Notes: a model not told the origin generated them from the letters alone. DNA of 6,278 nt from JACPSX01 sp035288405 [NCBI: bacterium] (GCA_035288405.1 DATEAK010000229.1:1-6278), one strand, 5' to 3'; shown: positions 1-6,201, counted from the stretch's first letter. Program-made: numbers and translations.

Positions 1-648
1 AAATCACCTGCCGTAAGAGTTTGGGACCGCGGCGAATTGGGTCGCAACTGGACGCCACCCGCTTGCACCGGTTGGACTGATTCCGGCTTCGCGACGTTGG
101 TGGTGACTGTCGGGCGCTTCCGCCATACCTCCGGAGTCGAGGGCCTGCTCCGGCGTATCGGGGCAATCTCTGAACTTGCGGGCATTCGATATTGGTCGAC
201 GACAGGCAAACGATGGCAAACGCTTATTCTCAACGCCTATGCTTTATCGGAGGCGGTTGGCGATCGACGTCGCGAAGATTTCTCGCCCAGCGATATGGAG
301 GAGGGCAAGAGCTTATATTTTCAGCAAGAAGACAACCTGTCCGGAAAGGCGATTTACCGATTGCGCGTTTTAAGCGCCTCGCTCGATCGGGTGGTGTTCG
401 ACACCGAGAATGCCGTCACCGTGCGGTACTTGTTGATCCCCCTTTTCCGTCCGGGCGATATGCAGTCGATTTACTTTCTCGAACGCGAATCACAAGCTGT
501 TTGGCGTTATTACAGCATCATGCGTATGAGCAAGAACGCGAGCCCGTGGGCCGCGGGACATGAGGCATCCTCCATCAACCGCGCAGTGGCTTTTTACCGT
601 TATCTGGCCGGGATTCCGACGGACAAGGAGCCTCCCGCATCGCCATAG
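1..648 (+). CDS. Conserved hypothetical protein, DUF6675-like (5'-partial)
   Basis: The reading frame is open from base 1 to the TAG at 646-648 (215 codons), so the start is upstream of the window. The in-frame TTG at 37 is not a convincing start, because the preceding residues and the following WTPPACTGW segment read as ordinary coding sequence. Visible features are GRF (residues 38-40), RYWS (63-66), YFQQEDNLSG (106-115), YFLERES and WRYYS (158-172), and a C-terminal block GHEASSINRAVAFYR followed by AGIPTDKEPP (186-212). From memory this layout matches a family of hypothetical proteins annotated DUF6675, common in alphaproteobacteria. I know of no biochemical function. There are no obvious transmembrane segments in the visible part; an N-terminal signal peptide could lie outside the window. 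It is separated from the next gene by about 170 bases with its own candidate promoter, so it probably belongs to another transcription unit. The family name is moderately sure; the coding call is strong. Confidence 0.8.
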   Translation, partial: KSPAVRVWDRGELGRNWTPPACTGWTDSGFATLVVTVGRFRHTSGVEGLLRRIGAISELAGIRYWSTTGKRWQTLILNAYALSEAVGDRRREDFSPSDMEEGKSLYFQQEDNLSGKAIYRLRVLSASLDRVVFDTENAVTVRYLLIPLFRPGDMQSIYFLERESQAVWRYYSIMRMSKNASPWAAGHEASSINRAVAFYRYLAGIPTDKEPPASP

Positions 649-664
649 ACTGATTGTCTGAGGA

Positions 665-713
665 TTCCTTGATGACAAGTCTCACCACTTCCTTGATCCC
701 CGGGAGCAAGTCT
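665..713 (+). promoter_or_regulatory. Paired inverted motifs CTTGAT...CAAGTCT (candidate operator)
   Basis: TTCCTTGAT occurs at 665-673 and again at 689-697, and CAAGTCT follows each copy at 676-682 and 707-713. Each copy forms a dyad: CTTGATGACAAG at 668-679 and a nearly symmetric 19-base dyad at 692-710 centred on 701. The second dyad covers the -35 box of the candidate promoter at 693-721. No T-run follows, so it is not a standard intrinsic terminator. A regulator binding site is an inference; no regulator gene is visible. Confidence 0.3.
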
Positions 714-721
714 GTTACACT
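693..721 (+). promoter_or_regulatory. Candidate sigma70 promoter for the substrate-binding-protein gene
   Basis: TTGATC (693-698) and TACACT (716-721) are separated by 17 bases, and TG at 713-714 gives an extended -10 (TGnTACACT). Each hexamer matches the sigma70 consensus at four of six positions. Transcription would start near 728, leaving a leader of roughly 90 bases before ATG 821. It could drive 821 onward, possibly through the whole downstream gene set. This is a sequence-pattern call only. Confidence 0.4.
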
Positions 722-804
722 ACGGCCCATCTCATTGAGAGAATCAGATTCTGCTCATTGGAACGAACAACCTGACCCTGTGGGGAGAAGCCCTTGCCCT
801 TTGT

Positions 805-812
805 TAAGGAGG
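805..812 (+). promoter_or_regulatory. Strong ribosome binding site fixing start 821
   Basis: TAAGGAGG at 805-812 sits eight bases before ATG 821. This near-perfect Shine-Dalgarno lies inside the longer open frame that begins at TTG 794, so it selects ATG 821 and excludes the upstream TTG. Confidence 0.85.
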
Positions 813-820
813 CCCAAGTT

Positions 821-1831
821 ATGGAAAAACGGCTCCGGTTCCTCCTGCCTGCAGCGATTGCTTTCCTATTTGTCCCGCTACTTATGTCTGCTCCGCTGAA
901 AGGGGCTGAACTGCTGAAAGCCCGCCACCTGACGGCGGGAGGCTCCTCCAGCGTCTTGGCCCGAACGGGGATCGCCAAGGGATTTTTCAAGCAGGAAGGG
1001 CTCGATCTCGAAGTTCTGCACGTGGCCACCGGACAGCTCACCATCTCCGCCGTGCAGAGCGGCAGCGCCGATTTCGGCCAGTCTGCTTACAACAACGTGG
1101 TTGCGGCTGTCTCCAAAGGGCTGCCGCTGGTTGTGGTCACGATACACAACTACGGCTACATGGCGAAGGTTCTGGTCAGCAATAAAATTCAGGGCGCTAA
1201 GAGCATGGCGGACCTGAAAGGGAAATCCATCGCGGTGCAAGTCGGGACGGGTGTTTACACTGTCTGGGCCCGGTATTTAGGATCCCTCGGCCTTTCGCGA
1301 AACGACTTCCAGATCAAAAACATGAGAACGACTGTGATCCCGTCGGCATTCGACAGCGGTTCGGTGGACGCGGCCGTGGTTTGGGAACCGTTCGCTTCCA
1401 CTGTGGTCAAGAAGGGTGCCGGTCGCGTGATGTTGGAGGAAAAAGACATTGCCGACCCGATCGGGGTCACCTATCCTTTCTTTGTATTCACGACAAAAAA
1501 AGAAGTGCAGGAAAAGCCGGAAGTCGTCCAGCGCTTCCTCAATGCCTGGGTCCGCTCCATGCGGTTTGTGACCACCCAGCGTGAGGAAACGATCGACATC
1601 ATGACGAAGGCTTTCCAGCGGGAAGGTCAAAGTGTTGATCGGGAATCGACCCGGGAGATCATCTACAGCAGTATGAGATATGACCGGGCCAAGCTAAACC
1701 AGAAAGACATTCAGGACACGATGGCCATGGCTCAGTTCCTGAAAGAGGATGGCGTAATTGACCGGATTCCCAAGTCCGAGGAGTTCATCAACACGTCCTT
1801 TGCGGAGAAAGCGGAGAAGACGGTCAAGTAG
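821..1831 (+). CDS. ABC transporter substrate-binding protein, NMT1/SsuA-like, secreted
   Basis: This 336-residue protein is likely a periplasmic or surface solute receptor for an ABC importer of the nitrate/sulfonate/taurine and NMT1/THI5-like type. Residues 1-6 are basic (MEKRLR) and 7-24 are hydrophobic, a signal peptide with cleavage probably near A24 or A29; no lipobox cysteine is seen. The mature part shows typical family features: AKGFFKQEGLDLEV (52-65), a VQSGSADFG segment (78-86), LKGKSIAVQVGTG (132-144), SGSVDAAVVWEPF (179-191) and a C-terminal helical region. Length is normal for the family. ATG 821 is chosen over TTG 794 because of the strong ribosome binding site. No permease or ATPase gene adjoins it; an LLM oxidoreductase gene follows after 42 bases, so the two are probably co-transcribed. 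The ligand cannot be read from sequence: sulfonates, pyrimidine-like compounds and aromatic acids are all possible for this fold. Confidence 0.92.
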   Translation: MEKRLRFLLPAAIAFLFVPLLMSAPLKGAELLKARHLTAGGSSSVLARTGIAKGFFKQEGLDLEVLHVATGQLTISAVQSGSADFGQSAYNNVVAAVSKGLPLVVVTIHNYGYMAKVLVSNKIQGAKSMADLKGKSIAVQVGTGVYTVWARYLGSLGLSRNDFQIKNMRTTVIPSAFDSGSVDAAVVWEPFASTVVKKGAGRVMLEEKDIADPIGVTYPFFVFTTKKEVQEKPEVVQRFLNAWVRSMRFVTTQREETIDIMTKAFQREGQSVDRESTREIIYSSMRYDRAKLNQKDIQDTMAMAQFLKEDGVIDRIPKSEEFINTSFAEKAEKTVK

Positions 1832-1858
1832 TTCCGGCAAGTCTCTTTTGATGAAATC

Positions 1859-1870
1859 AGCCTGGAGGCT
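1859..1870 (+). promoter_or_regulatory. Ribosome binding site of the LLM gene inside a small dyad
   Basis: GGAGG at 1864-1868 lies five bases before ATG 1874 and supports that start. The site sits in the short dyad AGCC-TGGA-GGCT (1859-1870), a four-base-pair stem that would hide part of the Shine-Dalgarno. Such a short stem may have little effect. Confidence 0.7.
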
Positions 1871-1873
1871 CTC

Positions 1874-2866
1874 ATGGAATTCAGCGTCCGCCTGCCCACT
1901 TCCAATAGCGTGGCCAACGTGGAAAATATCGTTCGAGTAGCACAGGAGGCCGAGCGCCTAGGCTTTGAGGGAGTGTCTGTCCACGACCATCTGGCCTTCG
2001 CCGGGGACTGGGTCGCCTGCGGTTCTGTGGAAGCCATCGATGGAGAGAGAGAAAAGAATTTTTTCGAGGCTCTGAATGTCCTCTCCTACGTTGCTGCGCT
2101 GACGGAGAAGGTGAAGCTTCAGACCGGAATCCTCGTCCTGCCAATACGCAATCCTCTCCACATCGCCAAGGGAACTGCAACCGTCGATGTTCTGTCACGA
2201 GGGCGATTGATCCTGGGCGTGGGTCTGGGTGCCCCGTACAGCCGCCAGGGGAAGAAGGAATTTGAGTCGTTAAAAGTACCGGGGAGGGAGAGAGGGCTTC
2301 TGGCGGATGAATATCTTGAGGTGATCCGGGAATTGTGGACGAAGCCGAAAGCCTCTTACAAGGGGAGGACCGTAGAGTTCACCGATGTGGAGATGTACCC
2401 CAAGCCTGTGCAGAAGCCCCATCCGCCCATCTGGATCGGGGGAACGAGCATGAAGGCCGTGAACCGGGCGGCTCGCGTCGGGAACGGCTGGCTCCCCTCG
2501 GGGGCCACGGTGGAGGAGGTGCAACGCGGAGTCTCCGCCATTCCTGGATTGCTCATAGAGCACGGCCGGGAAGGATCTCGCTTGACGGCGGCTCTCAACG
2601 TCTTTACAGTTCTGGGGAAAGACTATGATGACGCATGGGCGATGGCTGAGAAGACGCTGTTCAGCCTGGCCAACCGGTTTCAATCGATCCAAGACGGCCT
2701 GAATCGGACACTGATCGGTTCTCCCACGGACATGATCCAGAGGATCCGCGAGTACCAGGAGGCCGGCTTGCAGCACATCGAGATGAAGATGCTGTACCCG
2801 AACATTGAGTCTCTGCTGGAGATGATGCGCCGGTTTTGTGGTGAAGTGCGGCCGGCATTCAATTAG
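1874..2866 (+). CDS. LLM class flavin/F420-dependent oxidoreductase
   Basis: This 330-residue cytoplasmic enzyme belongs to the bacterial luciferase-like TIM-barrel superfamily, which uses reduced FMN or coenzyme F420. Recognisable features in order are SVHDHL (35-40), GILVLPIRNPLHIAKGTATV (85-104), the diagnostic DVLSRGRLILGVGLG stretch (105-119), DEYLEVIRELW (145-155), PKPVQKPHPPIWIGG (176-190), the RAARVGNGWLPSG block (198-210), and GSPTDMIQRIREYQEAG (282-298). The pattern most resembles the Rv2161c-like (TIGR03619-type) F420-dependent group rather than the longer SsuD alkanesulfonate monooxygenases, but cofactor and substrate are not proven. No flavin reductase is adjacent, which is mildly compatible with F420 use. 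The gene follows the binding-protein gene by 42 bases and precedes an aldehyde dehydrogenase, which suggests the product may be an aldehyde. Its stop codon overlaps the left arm of a stem-loop. Confidence 0.93.
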   Translation: MEFSVRLPTSNSVANVENIVRVAQEAERLGFEGVSVHDHLAFAGDWVACGSVEAIDGEREKNFFEALNVLSYVAALTEKVKLQTGILVLPIRNPLHIAKGTATVDVLSRGRLILGVGLGAPYSRQGKKEFESLKVPGRERGLLADEYLEVIRELWTKPKASYKGRTVEFTDVEMYPKPVQKPHPPIWIGGTSMKAVNRAARVGNGWLPSGATVEEVQRGVSAIPGLLIEHGREGSRLTAALNVFTVLGKDYDDAWAMAEKTLFSLANRFQSIQDGLNRTLIGSPTDMIQRIREYQEAGLQHIEMKMLYPNIESLLEMMRRFCGEVRPAFN

Positions 2867-2900
2867 GGTGAAAGCGGTTGCAAAATCCAGCTTTCACCCT
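2865..2900 (+). other. Perfect 11-bp stem-loop overlapping the LLM stop codon
   Basis: AGGGTGAAAGC (2865-2875) pairs perfectly with GCTTTCACCCT (2890-2900) across a 14-base loop. The left arm begins inside the TAG stop codon at 2864-2866. The bases after the stem (TCGACATG) contain no U-tract, so a standard Rho-independent terminator is unlikely. A 3'-end stabiliser, an attenuator-like element or a bidirectional or Rho-assisted end is possible. Confidence 0.65.
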
Positions 2901-2929
2901 TCGACATGAACGGTGGGAAGCTTGAATTT

Positions 2930-2949
2930 ACGAACGATTTTCCGTTCGT
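2930..2949 (+). other. Small hairpin competing with the REP-like palindrome
   Basis: ACGAACG (2930-2936) is complementary to CGTTCGT (2943-2949) across the six-base loop ATTTTC. The right arm is also the left arm of the larger palindrome at 2942-2998, so the two structures cannot form together. Confidence 0.4.
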
Positions 2950-2998
2950 GGTGAGCCCTTCGACCCTGCTCAGGACAGGCTTGTCGAAGCACGAACGG
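2942..2998 (+). repeat. REP-like palindromic intergenic repeat
   Basis: CCGTTCGTG (2942-2950) pairs with CACGAACGG (2990-2998), nested around CTTCGAC (2958-2964) with GTCGAAG (2983-2989), and CCTG (2965-2968) with CAGG (2976-2979). From memory, a highly similar palindrome (CCTTCGACC...GCTCAGGACAGG core) is dispersed in many uncultured environmental genomes, and when translated by mistake gives peptides such as VVSPSTLLRTGLSKHERG, exactly as seen here. It is therefore probably a dispersed, non-coding repeat placed between two genes rather than part of the dehydrogenase. Confidence 0.85.
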
Positions 2999-3022
2999 GG
3001 CTTTTCAGCAGCCTGGTGGAGG

Positions 3023-3029
3023 GGAGGAG
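3023..3029 (+). promoter_or_regulatory. Ribosome binding site fixing the dehydrogenase start at 3035
   Basis: A purine-rich run contains GGAGGAG at 3023-3029, five bases before ATG 3035. It lies downstream of the REP-like palindrome, so it supports initiation at 3035 and not at the ATG 2906, which has no comparable site and whose reading frame crosses the repeat. Confidence 0.8.
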
Positions 3030-3034
3030 TGGCC

Positions 3035-4489
3035 ATGGCGGACGTAGAGACCCACAGAATGCCGATTGGTGGGGAATGGGTGGAAAGCGAATCCGGAAAG
3101 ACGATGGAGACGATCAATCCGGCGACGGGCGAGAAACTGGGGGAAGTCCCACTCGCCAATGGGTCCGATGTGGACAGGGCGGTCCAGGCGGCAAAGAGAG
3201 CTTTCCGAGACTGGAGCCGTCTGCAGCCCAAGGACCGAGGGAAAAAGATCGGCGAGTTGGGAAAGCGGATTGCCTCCCGCGTCGAGGAAATCGCCCGCTT
3301 GGAGACACTGAATACGGGAAGTCCTCTGGAGGGGATGCGGGGCGATGTTCTGAGCACCATCGAGACGCTGGAGTACTACGCCGGCCTGGCCTACCAGTTC
3401 CAGGGGCAGACGATTCCCGGCGCCCACGGCCGATTGAACTACGTGTTGCAGCAACCCTTCGGTGTCGTGGGGCGGATCATTCCGTATAACCACCCGTTTA
3501 AATTTGCGGCGACCCGCCTCGCCGCGCCCTTGCTGGCGGGAAATACGATCATCATCAAACCTCCCGAGCAGGCTCCTCTGACCGCGCTGGAGCTTTACAA
3601 GGACATTGCAGAGGTATTTCCTCCGGGAGTCGTGAACATCGTGACCGGAGACGGCCCCACCACGGGAGATGCCCTGGTGCGCCATCCGGAAGTGCCGCGG
3701 ATCGCCTTCATCGGCTCCGTGGAGACCGGCCGCCTGATCCTGCGCAATTCCGCCGATCTGATCAAGCGGGTGAGCCTGGAGCTTGGCGGGAAAAACCCGA
3801 TGATTGTTTTCCCCGATGCCAACGTGGACAAAACCGTGGAGCTGGCCGTCACCGGCATGAACTTTTGCCGCTCCCAGGGCCAGTCCTGCGGCTCCACCTC
3901 CCGCCTCTTTCTGCATGAATCCCTCCACGATGAGTTTGTGGAGAAACTCGTGGCCCGCGTGCGCAAAATCCGCATCGGCATGCCCATCGAGGAAGACACC
4001 GAGATGGGTTGCCTGATCTCCAAAGACCAGTTCGACAAGGTCATGGGGTATATCAAGATCGGCATCGATGAGGGGGCCAAGCTTGTTGCCGGCGGGAAGA
4101 AGCCCGATGATCCCCGGCTCCAAAACGGGTTCTTCGTGGAGCCCACGGTGTTCGACGGCGTCCGCTCTACGATGCGCATTGCCCAGGAAGAGATCTTCGG
4201 TCCCGTGCTGAGCGTGATCACCTGGAATGATTACGAGACGATGATCGAGCAGGCCAACAGCGTCATCTACGGCCTCACCGCCAGCATCATCACGAACGAT
4301 CTCAAGAAGGCTCACGAGACGGCGGCCCGGGTGGAGGCGGGGTACGTCTGGATCAACGGTTGCAGCAACCACTTCCTGGCGACTCCCTTCGGGGGCTGGA
4401 AACAGAGCGGGATCGGCCGTGAGGAGTCACTGGAAGAGTTGTTGAGTTACACCCAGTCCAAGAATGTCAACGTAAACCTGAACTTTTAA
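3035..4489 (+). CDS. Aldehyde dehydrogenase family protein (NAD(P)+-dependent)
   Basis: This 484-residue enzyme oxidises an aldehyde to the acid with NAD(P)+ in the cytoplasm; length is typical of the superfamily. Family landmarks are all present: GGEWVES near the N-terminus (12-18), INPATGE (27-33), the oxyanion Asn152 in PYNHPF, cofactor-binding Lys175 and Glu178 in KPPEQ, the Rossmann motif FIGSVETG (225-232), the general base Glu249 in LELGGKNP (248-255), the nucleophile Cys285 in QGQSCG (281-286), and EEIFGPV (385-391). Glu178, at the position that binds the adenosine ribose, hints at an NAD+ preference. Overall it looks like the betaine/benzaldehyde dehydrogenase-type branch, but the substrate is not identifiable. 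The longer frame from ATG 2906 is rejected because it translates a REP-like palindrome. The stop TAA is part of the ribosome binding site of the GST gene, indicating translational coupling. Confidence 0.96.
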   Translation: MADVETHRMPIGGEWVESESGKTMETINPATGEKLGEVPLANGSDVDRAVQAAKRAFRDWSRLQPKDRGKKIGELGKRIASRVEEIARLETLNTGSPLEGMRGDVLSTIETLEYYAGLAYQFQGQTIPGAHGRLNYVLQQPFGVVGRIIPYNHPFKFAATRLAAPLLAGNTIIIKPPEQAPLTALELYKDIAEVFPPGVVNIVTGDGPTTGDALVRHPEVPRIAFIGSVETGRLILRNSADLIKRVSLELGGKNPMIVFPDANVDKTVELAVTGMNFCRSQGQSCGSTSRLFLHESLHDEFVEKLVARVRKIRIGMPIEEDTEMGCLISKDQFDKVMGYIKIGIDEGAKLVAGGKKPDDPRLQNGFFVEPTVFDGVRSTMRIAQEEIFGPVLSVITWNDYETMIEQANSVIYGLTASIITNDLKKAHETAARVEAGYVWINGCSNHFLATPFGGWKQSGIGREESLEELLSYTQSKNVNVNLNF

Positions 4490-4493
4490 GGAG
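4487..4493 (+). promoter_or_regulatory. Ribosome binding site of the GST gene overlapping the upstream stop
   Basis: TAAGGAG at 4487-4493 contains the dehydrogenase stop codon (TAA 4487-4489) and lies seven bases before ATG 4501. Ribosomes ending the upstream gene would sit on this site, so the two proteins are likely made in linked amounts. Confidence 0.8.
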
Positions 4494-4500
4494 AACGGTA

Positions 4501-5109
4501 ATGATCAAGCTATACGATTACGACGGCAGCCCCTATTGCCAGCGAGTGCGGATTGTTCTGGCCGAGAAGAAGCTCCCATACGAGAAAATTCCCACCGATA
4601 TTCGCAAGGGAGAAGCGCGAACTCCCGAGTACTTGAAGCTTTGCCCCTACGGTCAGGTCCCGGTATTGACCGACGGGGACGTGGTTCTTTATGAATCGGC
4701 GATCATCAACGAGTACCTCGATGAAAAATATCCCACTCCGGCGTTGCGTCCTTCGGATCCCGCCCGCCGGGCCCGGATGCGTCTTTCCATTGACTTCATC
4801 GATCAACGCATGAACCCTCCGTATACGGCCTACCGCCTGGAGTTCCAGAAGCCTGAGGGAGAACGGAACGCGGAATTGATGGAAACCAAGCGCCGCGAGT
4901 TCCTGGACCAGCTGGGGGTGCTGAATAAAGAATTCGAAGGGAAAGAGTACCTGATGGGCGAATTCGGACTGGCGGATATCGCCCTGGCGCCCAGGCTGTT
5001 CCGCATGCCTGGTCTCAAGCTCGAGATTCCCCCGAATCAGGAGAACGTGCGGCGCTACGTGAATACCCTGCGGTCTCGGGCCGGTGTCAAAGAGGCCCTG
5101 GGTTTTTAA
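4501..5109 (+). CDS. Glutathione S-transferase family protein (SspA-like subgroup)
   Basis: This 202-residue protein has the two-domain GST layout. The N-terminal thioredoxin-like domain (about 1-78) shows GSPYCQRVRIVLAEK (9-23), with Ser10 and Cys13 as candidate active-site residues, the cis-proline in GQVPVL (Pro54), and the glutathione-contacting YESAII segment (Glu65-Ser66). The helical C-terminal domain (about 85-200) contains LMGEFGLADIALAP (151-164). The pattern resembles bacterial SspA-like GSTs. Roles in this group vary: conjugation, dehalogenation, ether cleavage, isomerisation, or RNA-polymerase binding for true SspA. Neighbouring oxidoreductase genes favour a metabolic role, by inference. 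One oddity is that the usual Ser/Thr of the N-capping box (S/T-x-x-D) is Gly156 here, while Asp159 is kept. The 11-base spacing from the dehydrogenase and the shared stop/RBS indicate an operon. Confidence 0.93.
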   Translation: MIKLYDYDGSPYCQRVRIVLAEKKLPYEKIPTDIRKGEARTPEYLKLCPYGQVPVLTDGDVVLYESAIINEYLDEKYPTPALRPSDPARRARMRLSIDFIDQRMNPPYTAYRLEFQKPEGERNAELMETKRREFLDQLGVLNKEFEGKEYLMGEFGLADIALAPRLFRMPGLKLEIPPNQENVRRYVNTLRSRAGVKEALGF

Positions 5110-5114
5110 AGGAT

Positions 5115-5124
5115 CACGAACGGG
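5115..5124 (+). repeat. Possible remnant of a REP-like palindrome end
   Basis: CACGAACGGG at 5115-5124, just after the GST stop, is identical to the right end of the palindrome at 2990-2999. No matching left arm is present. It may be a decayed copy or a chance match. Confidence 0.25.
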
Positions 5125-5128
5125 TCCT

Positions 5129-6016
5129 TTGCAGTCCGATCAGACGGGGCAAAAGTGGGGCGGCTACCTTCTCATCTCTCTTTCGGCCCTGTGCTGGGGT
5201 CTGTCCGCCACACTGGCTAAGTTCCTGTTTCGCCACGAGGTGGGGCCTCTCATTCTGGTTCAAACGCGGGCCAGTCTCTCGTTCGTGATTCTTGCCTTAG
5301 TGATTCTCTTCTTCCGTCCCGCTGCCCTGAAAATCAGGGCAGCGGACCTGCCCGCGCTCTCCCTGCTGGGTGTCGTGGGGATCGCCGGGGCGAATTTCTT
5401 TTACTACTACACGATTGCCATCAGCTCGGTGGCCACGGGGGTGATTCTCCAGTACACGGCACCGGTCTGGGTTTTGCTGGGCGCCGTCGCCCTGAAGTGG
5501 GACAGGCTCCACTGGCGCAAGGGGGCCGGGGTATTGCTGGCCTGGGCCGGCTGCATTCTCGCCGTGGGCTGGCCTTCTGAGGCTGGAGTGGCGGGAAGCA
5601 CACTGGCGTTTGTGACTGGAATTCTCGCGGCGCTTTGTTTCGCCTTCTTCAATCTGTATGGACGTCGGTTGATCGCGCGCTACTCCCTGTGGACCATTCT
5701 CTGTTACAGCCTCGCAGCCACGACCTTCTTCTGGCTCCTGATCAATCCTCCCTGGGCGCTGTGGAACGCAGGCTACAGTCCCGATCAGTGGTTTACCTTC
5801 CTCTGGTTTGCAGTGCTCTCGGTTCTCCTTCCCTATACGTTCTATTCGGTGGGCTTGCGGCAGATCGGTCCCACCCGGGCCATCACTGTGAGCACACTGG
5901 AGCCCATCGTGGGGATCGTCTCCGCCTATGTGATCGTGGGGGAAAGCCTGGGGTTTGTGCAGCTTCTTGGAGCCGGTCTGGTTCTATCCGCGATCCTGCT
6001 CACACACCGGGGGTGA
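5129..6016 (+). CDS. EamA/DMT family transporter (ten-helix permease)
   Basis: This 295-residue inner-membrane protein belongs to the drug/metabolite transporter superfamily and carries two EamA repeats of about five helices each. By hydrophobicity, the helices fall near residues 11-33, 37-62, 73-92, 99-121, 131-147, 156-175, 184-205, 221-241, 250-270 and 275-292. The repeat signatures are QYTAPVWVLLGA (108-119) in the first half, and STLEPIVGIVSAYVIVGESL (255-274) with GAGLVLSAILL (281-291) in the second. Such proteins move small metabolites, often as exporters; the substrate is unknown. Start choice is uncertain. TTG 5129 places the first helix close to the N-terminus but has only a distant AAAGGA (5108-5113). 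GTG 5084 would overlap the GST gene by 26 bases, lacks a good ribosome binding site, and would add 15 residues with no family character. Position right after the GST gene suggests the same operon. Confidence 0.9.
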   Translation: MQSDQTGQKWGGYLLISLSALCWGLSATLAKFLFRHEVGPLILVQTRASLSFVILALVILFFRPAALKIRAADLPALSLLGVVGIAGANFFYYYTIAISSVATGVILQYTAPVWVLLGAVALKWDRLHWRKGAGVLLAWAGCILAVGWPSEAGVAGSTLAFVTGILAALCFAFFNLYGRRLIARYSLWTILCYSLAATTFFWLLINPPWALWNAGYSPDQWFTFLWFAVLSVLLPYTFYSVGLRQIGPTRAITVSTLEPIVGIVSAYVIVGESLGFVQLLGAGLVLSAILLTHRG

Positions 6017-6101
6017 TTTGACAGACCGGTAGCAAGGCGCTTGGACCACAAGGTTCGCGCATGCGATCCCGTTTGCAGTCATTCGCGTGGTTGAAATGTT
6101 C

Positions 6102-6130
6102 TTGCTAGGGTCTGGAAATCCCAATAAAAT
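6102..6130 (+). promoter_or_regulatory. Candidate sigma70 promoter for the downstream gene
   Basis: TTGCTA (6102-6107) and TAAAAT (6125-6130) are separated by 17 bases; the -10 box matches consensus at five of six positions. It sits in a short AT-rich stretch (about 6115-6150) that contrasts with the surrounding GC-rich sequence. Transcription would begin near 6137, ahead of the gene starting at 6202 (or 6172). This implies a new transcription unit after the EamA gene. Confidence 0.4.
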
Positions 6131-6188
6131 TCAAATTATGATTCAGAGATTAGCCGCCGTTCGAGGACGCGATGAGCAGCGTGTTCGT

Positions 6189-6194
6189 GGAGGA
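6189..6194 (+). promoter_or_regulatory. Ribosome binding site for the gene at the right edge
   Basis: GGAGGA at 6189-6194 lies seven bases before GTG 6202 and favours that start over the in-frame ATG 6172, which has a weaker and closer GAGGA (6163-6167). Confidence 0.6.
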
Positions 6195-6201
6195 TGAAAC
6201 A

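Noticed and set aside
37-39. TTG as start of the first gene
   Set aside because: The frame is open to base 1, there is no ribosome binding site, and residues around it look like normal coding sequence, so the gene is better read as 5'-partial.
794-820. TTG 794 as start of the substrate-binding protein
   Set aside because: The strong TAAGGAGG site lies inside this extension and points to ATG 821, which also begins a clean signal peptide.
4291-4298. Another CACGAACG copy as a repeat element
   Set aside because: It is inside the dehydrogenase coding sequence, encodes expected family residues and lacks a pairing arm; probably chance.
3005-4372. 455-residue open frame on the - strand
   Set aside because: It lies entirely antisense to the well-supported aldehyde dehydrogenase and shows no recognisable family motifs; such antisense frames are common opposite GC-rich codon-biased genes.
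6006-6030. ACCGG/CCGGT inverted repeat at the end of the EamA gene as a terminator
   Set aside because: The stem is only five base pairs with a 15-base loop and no T-run follows.
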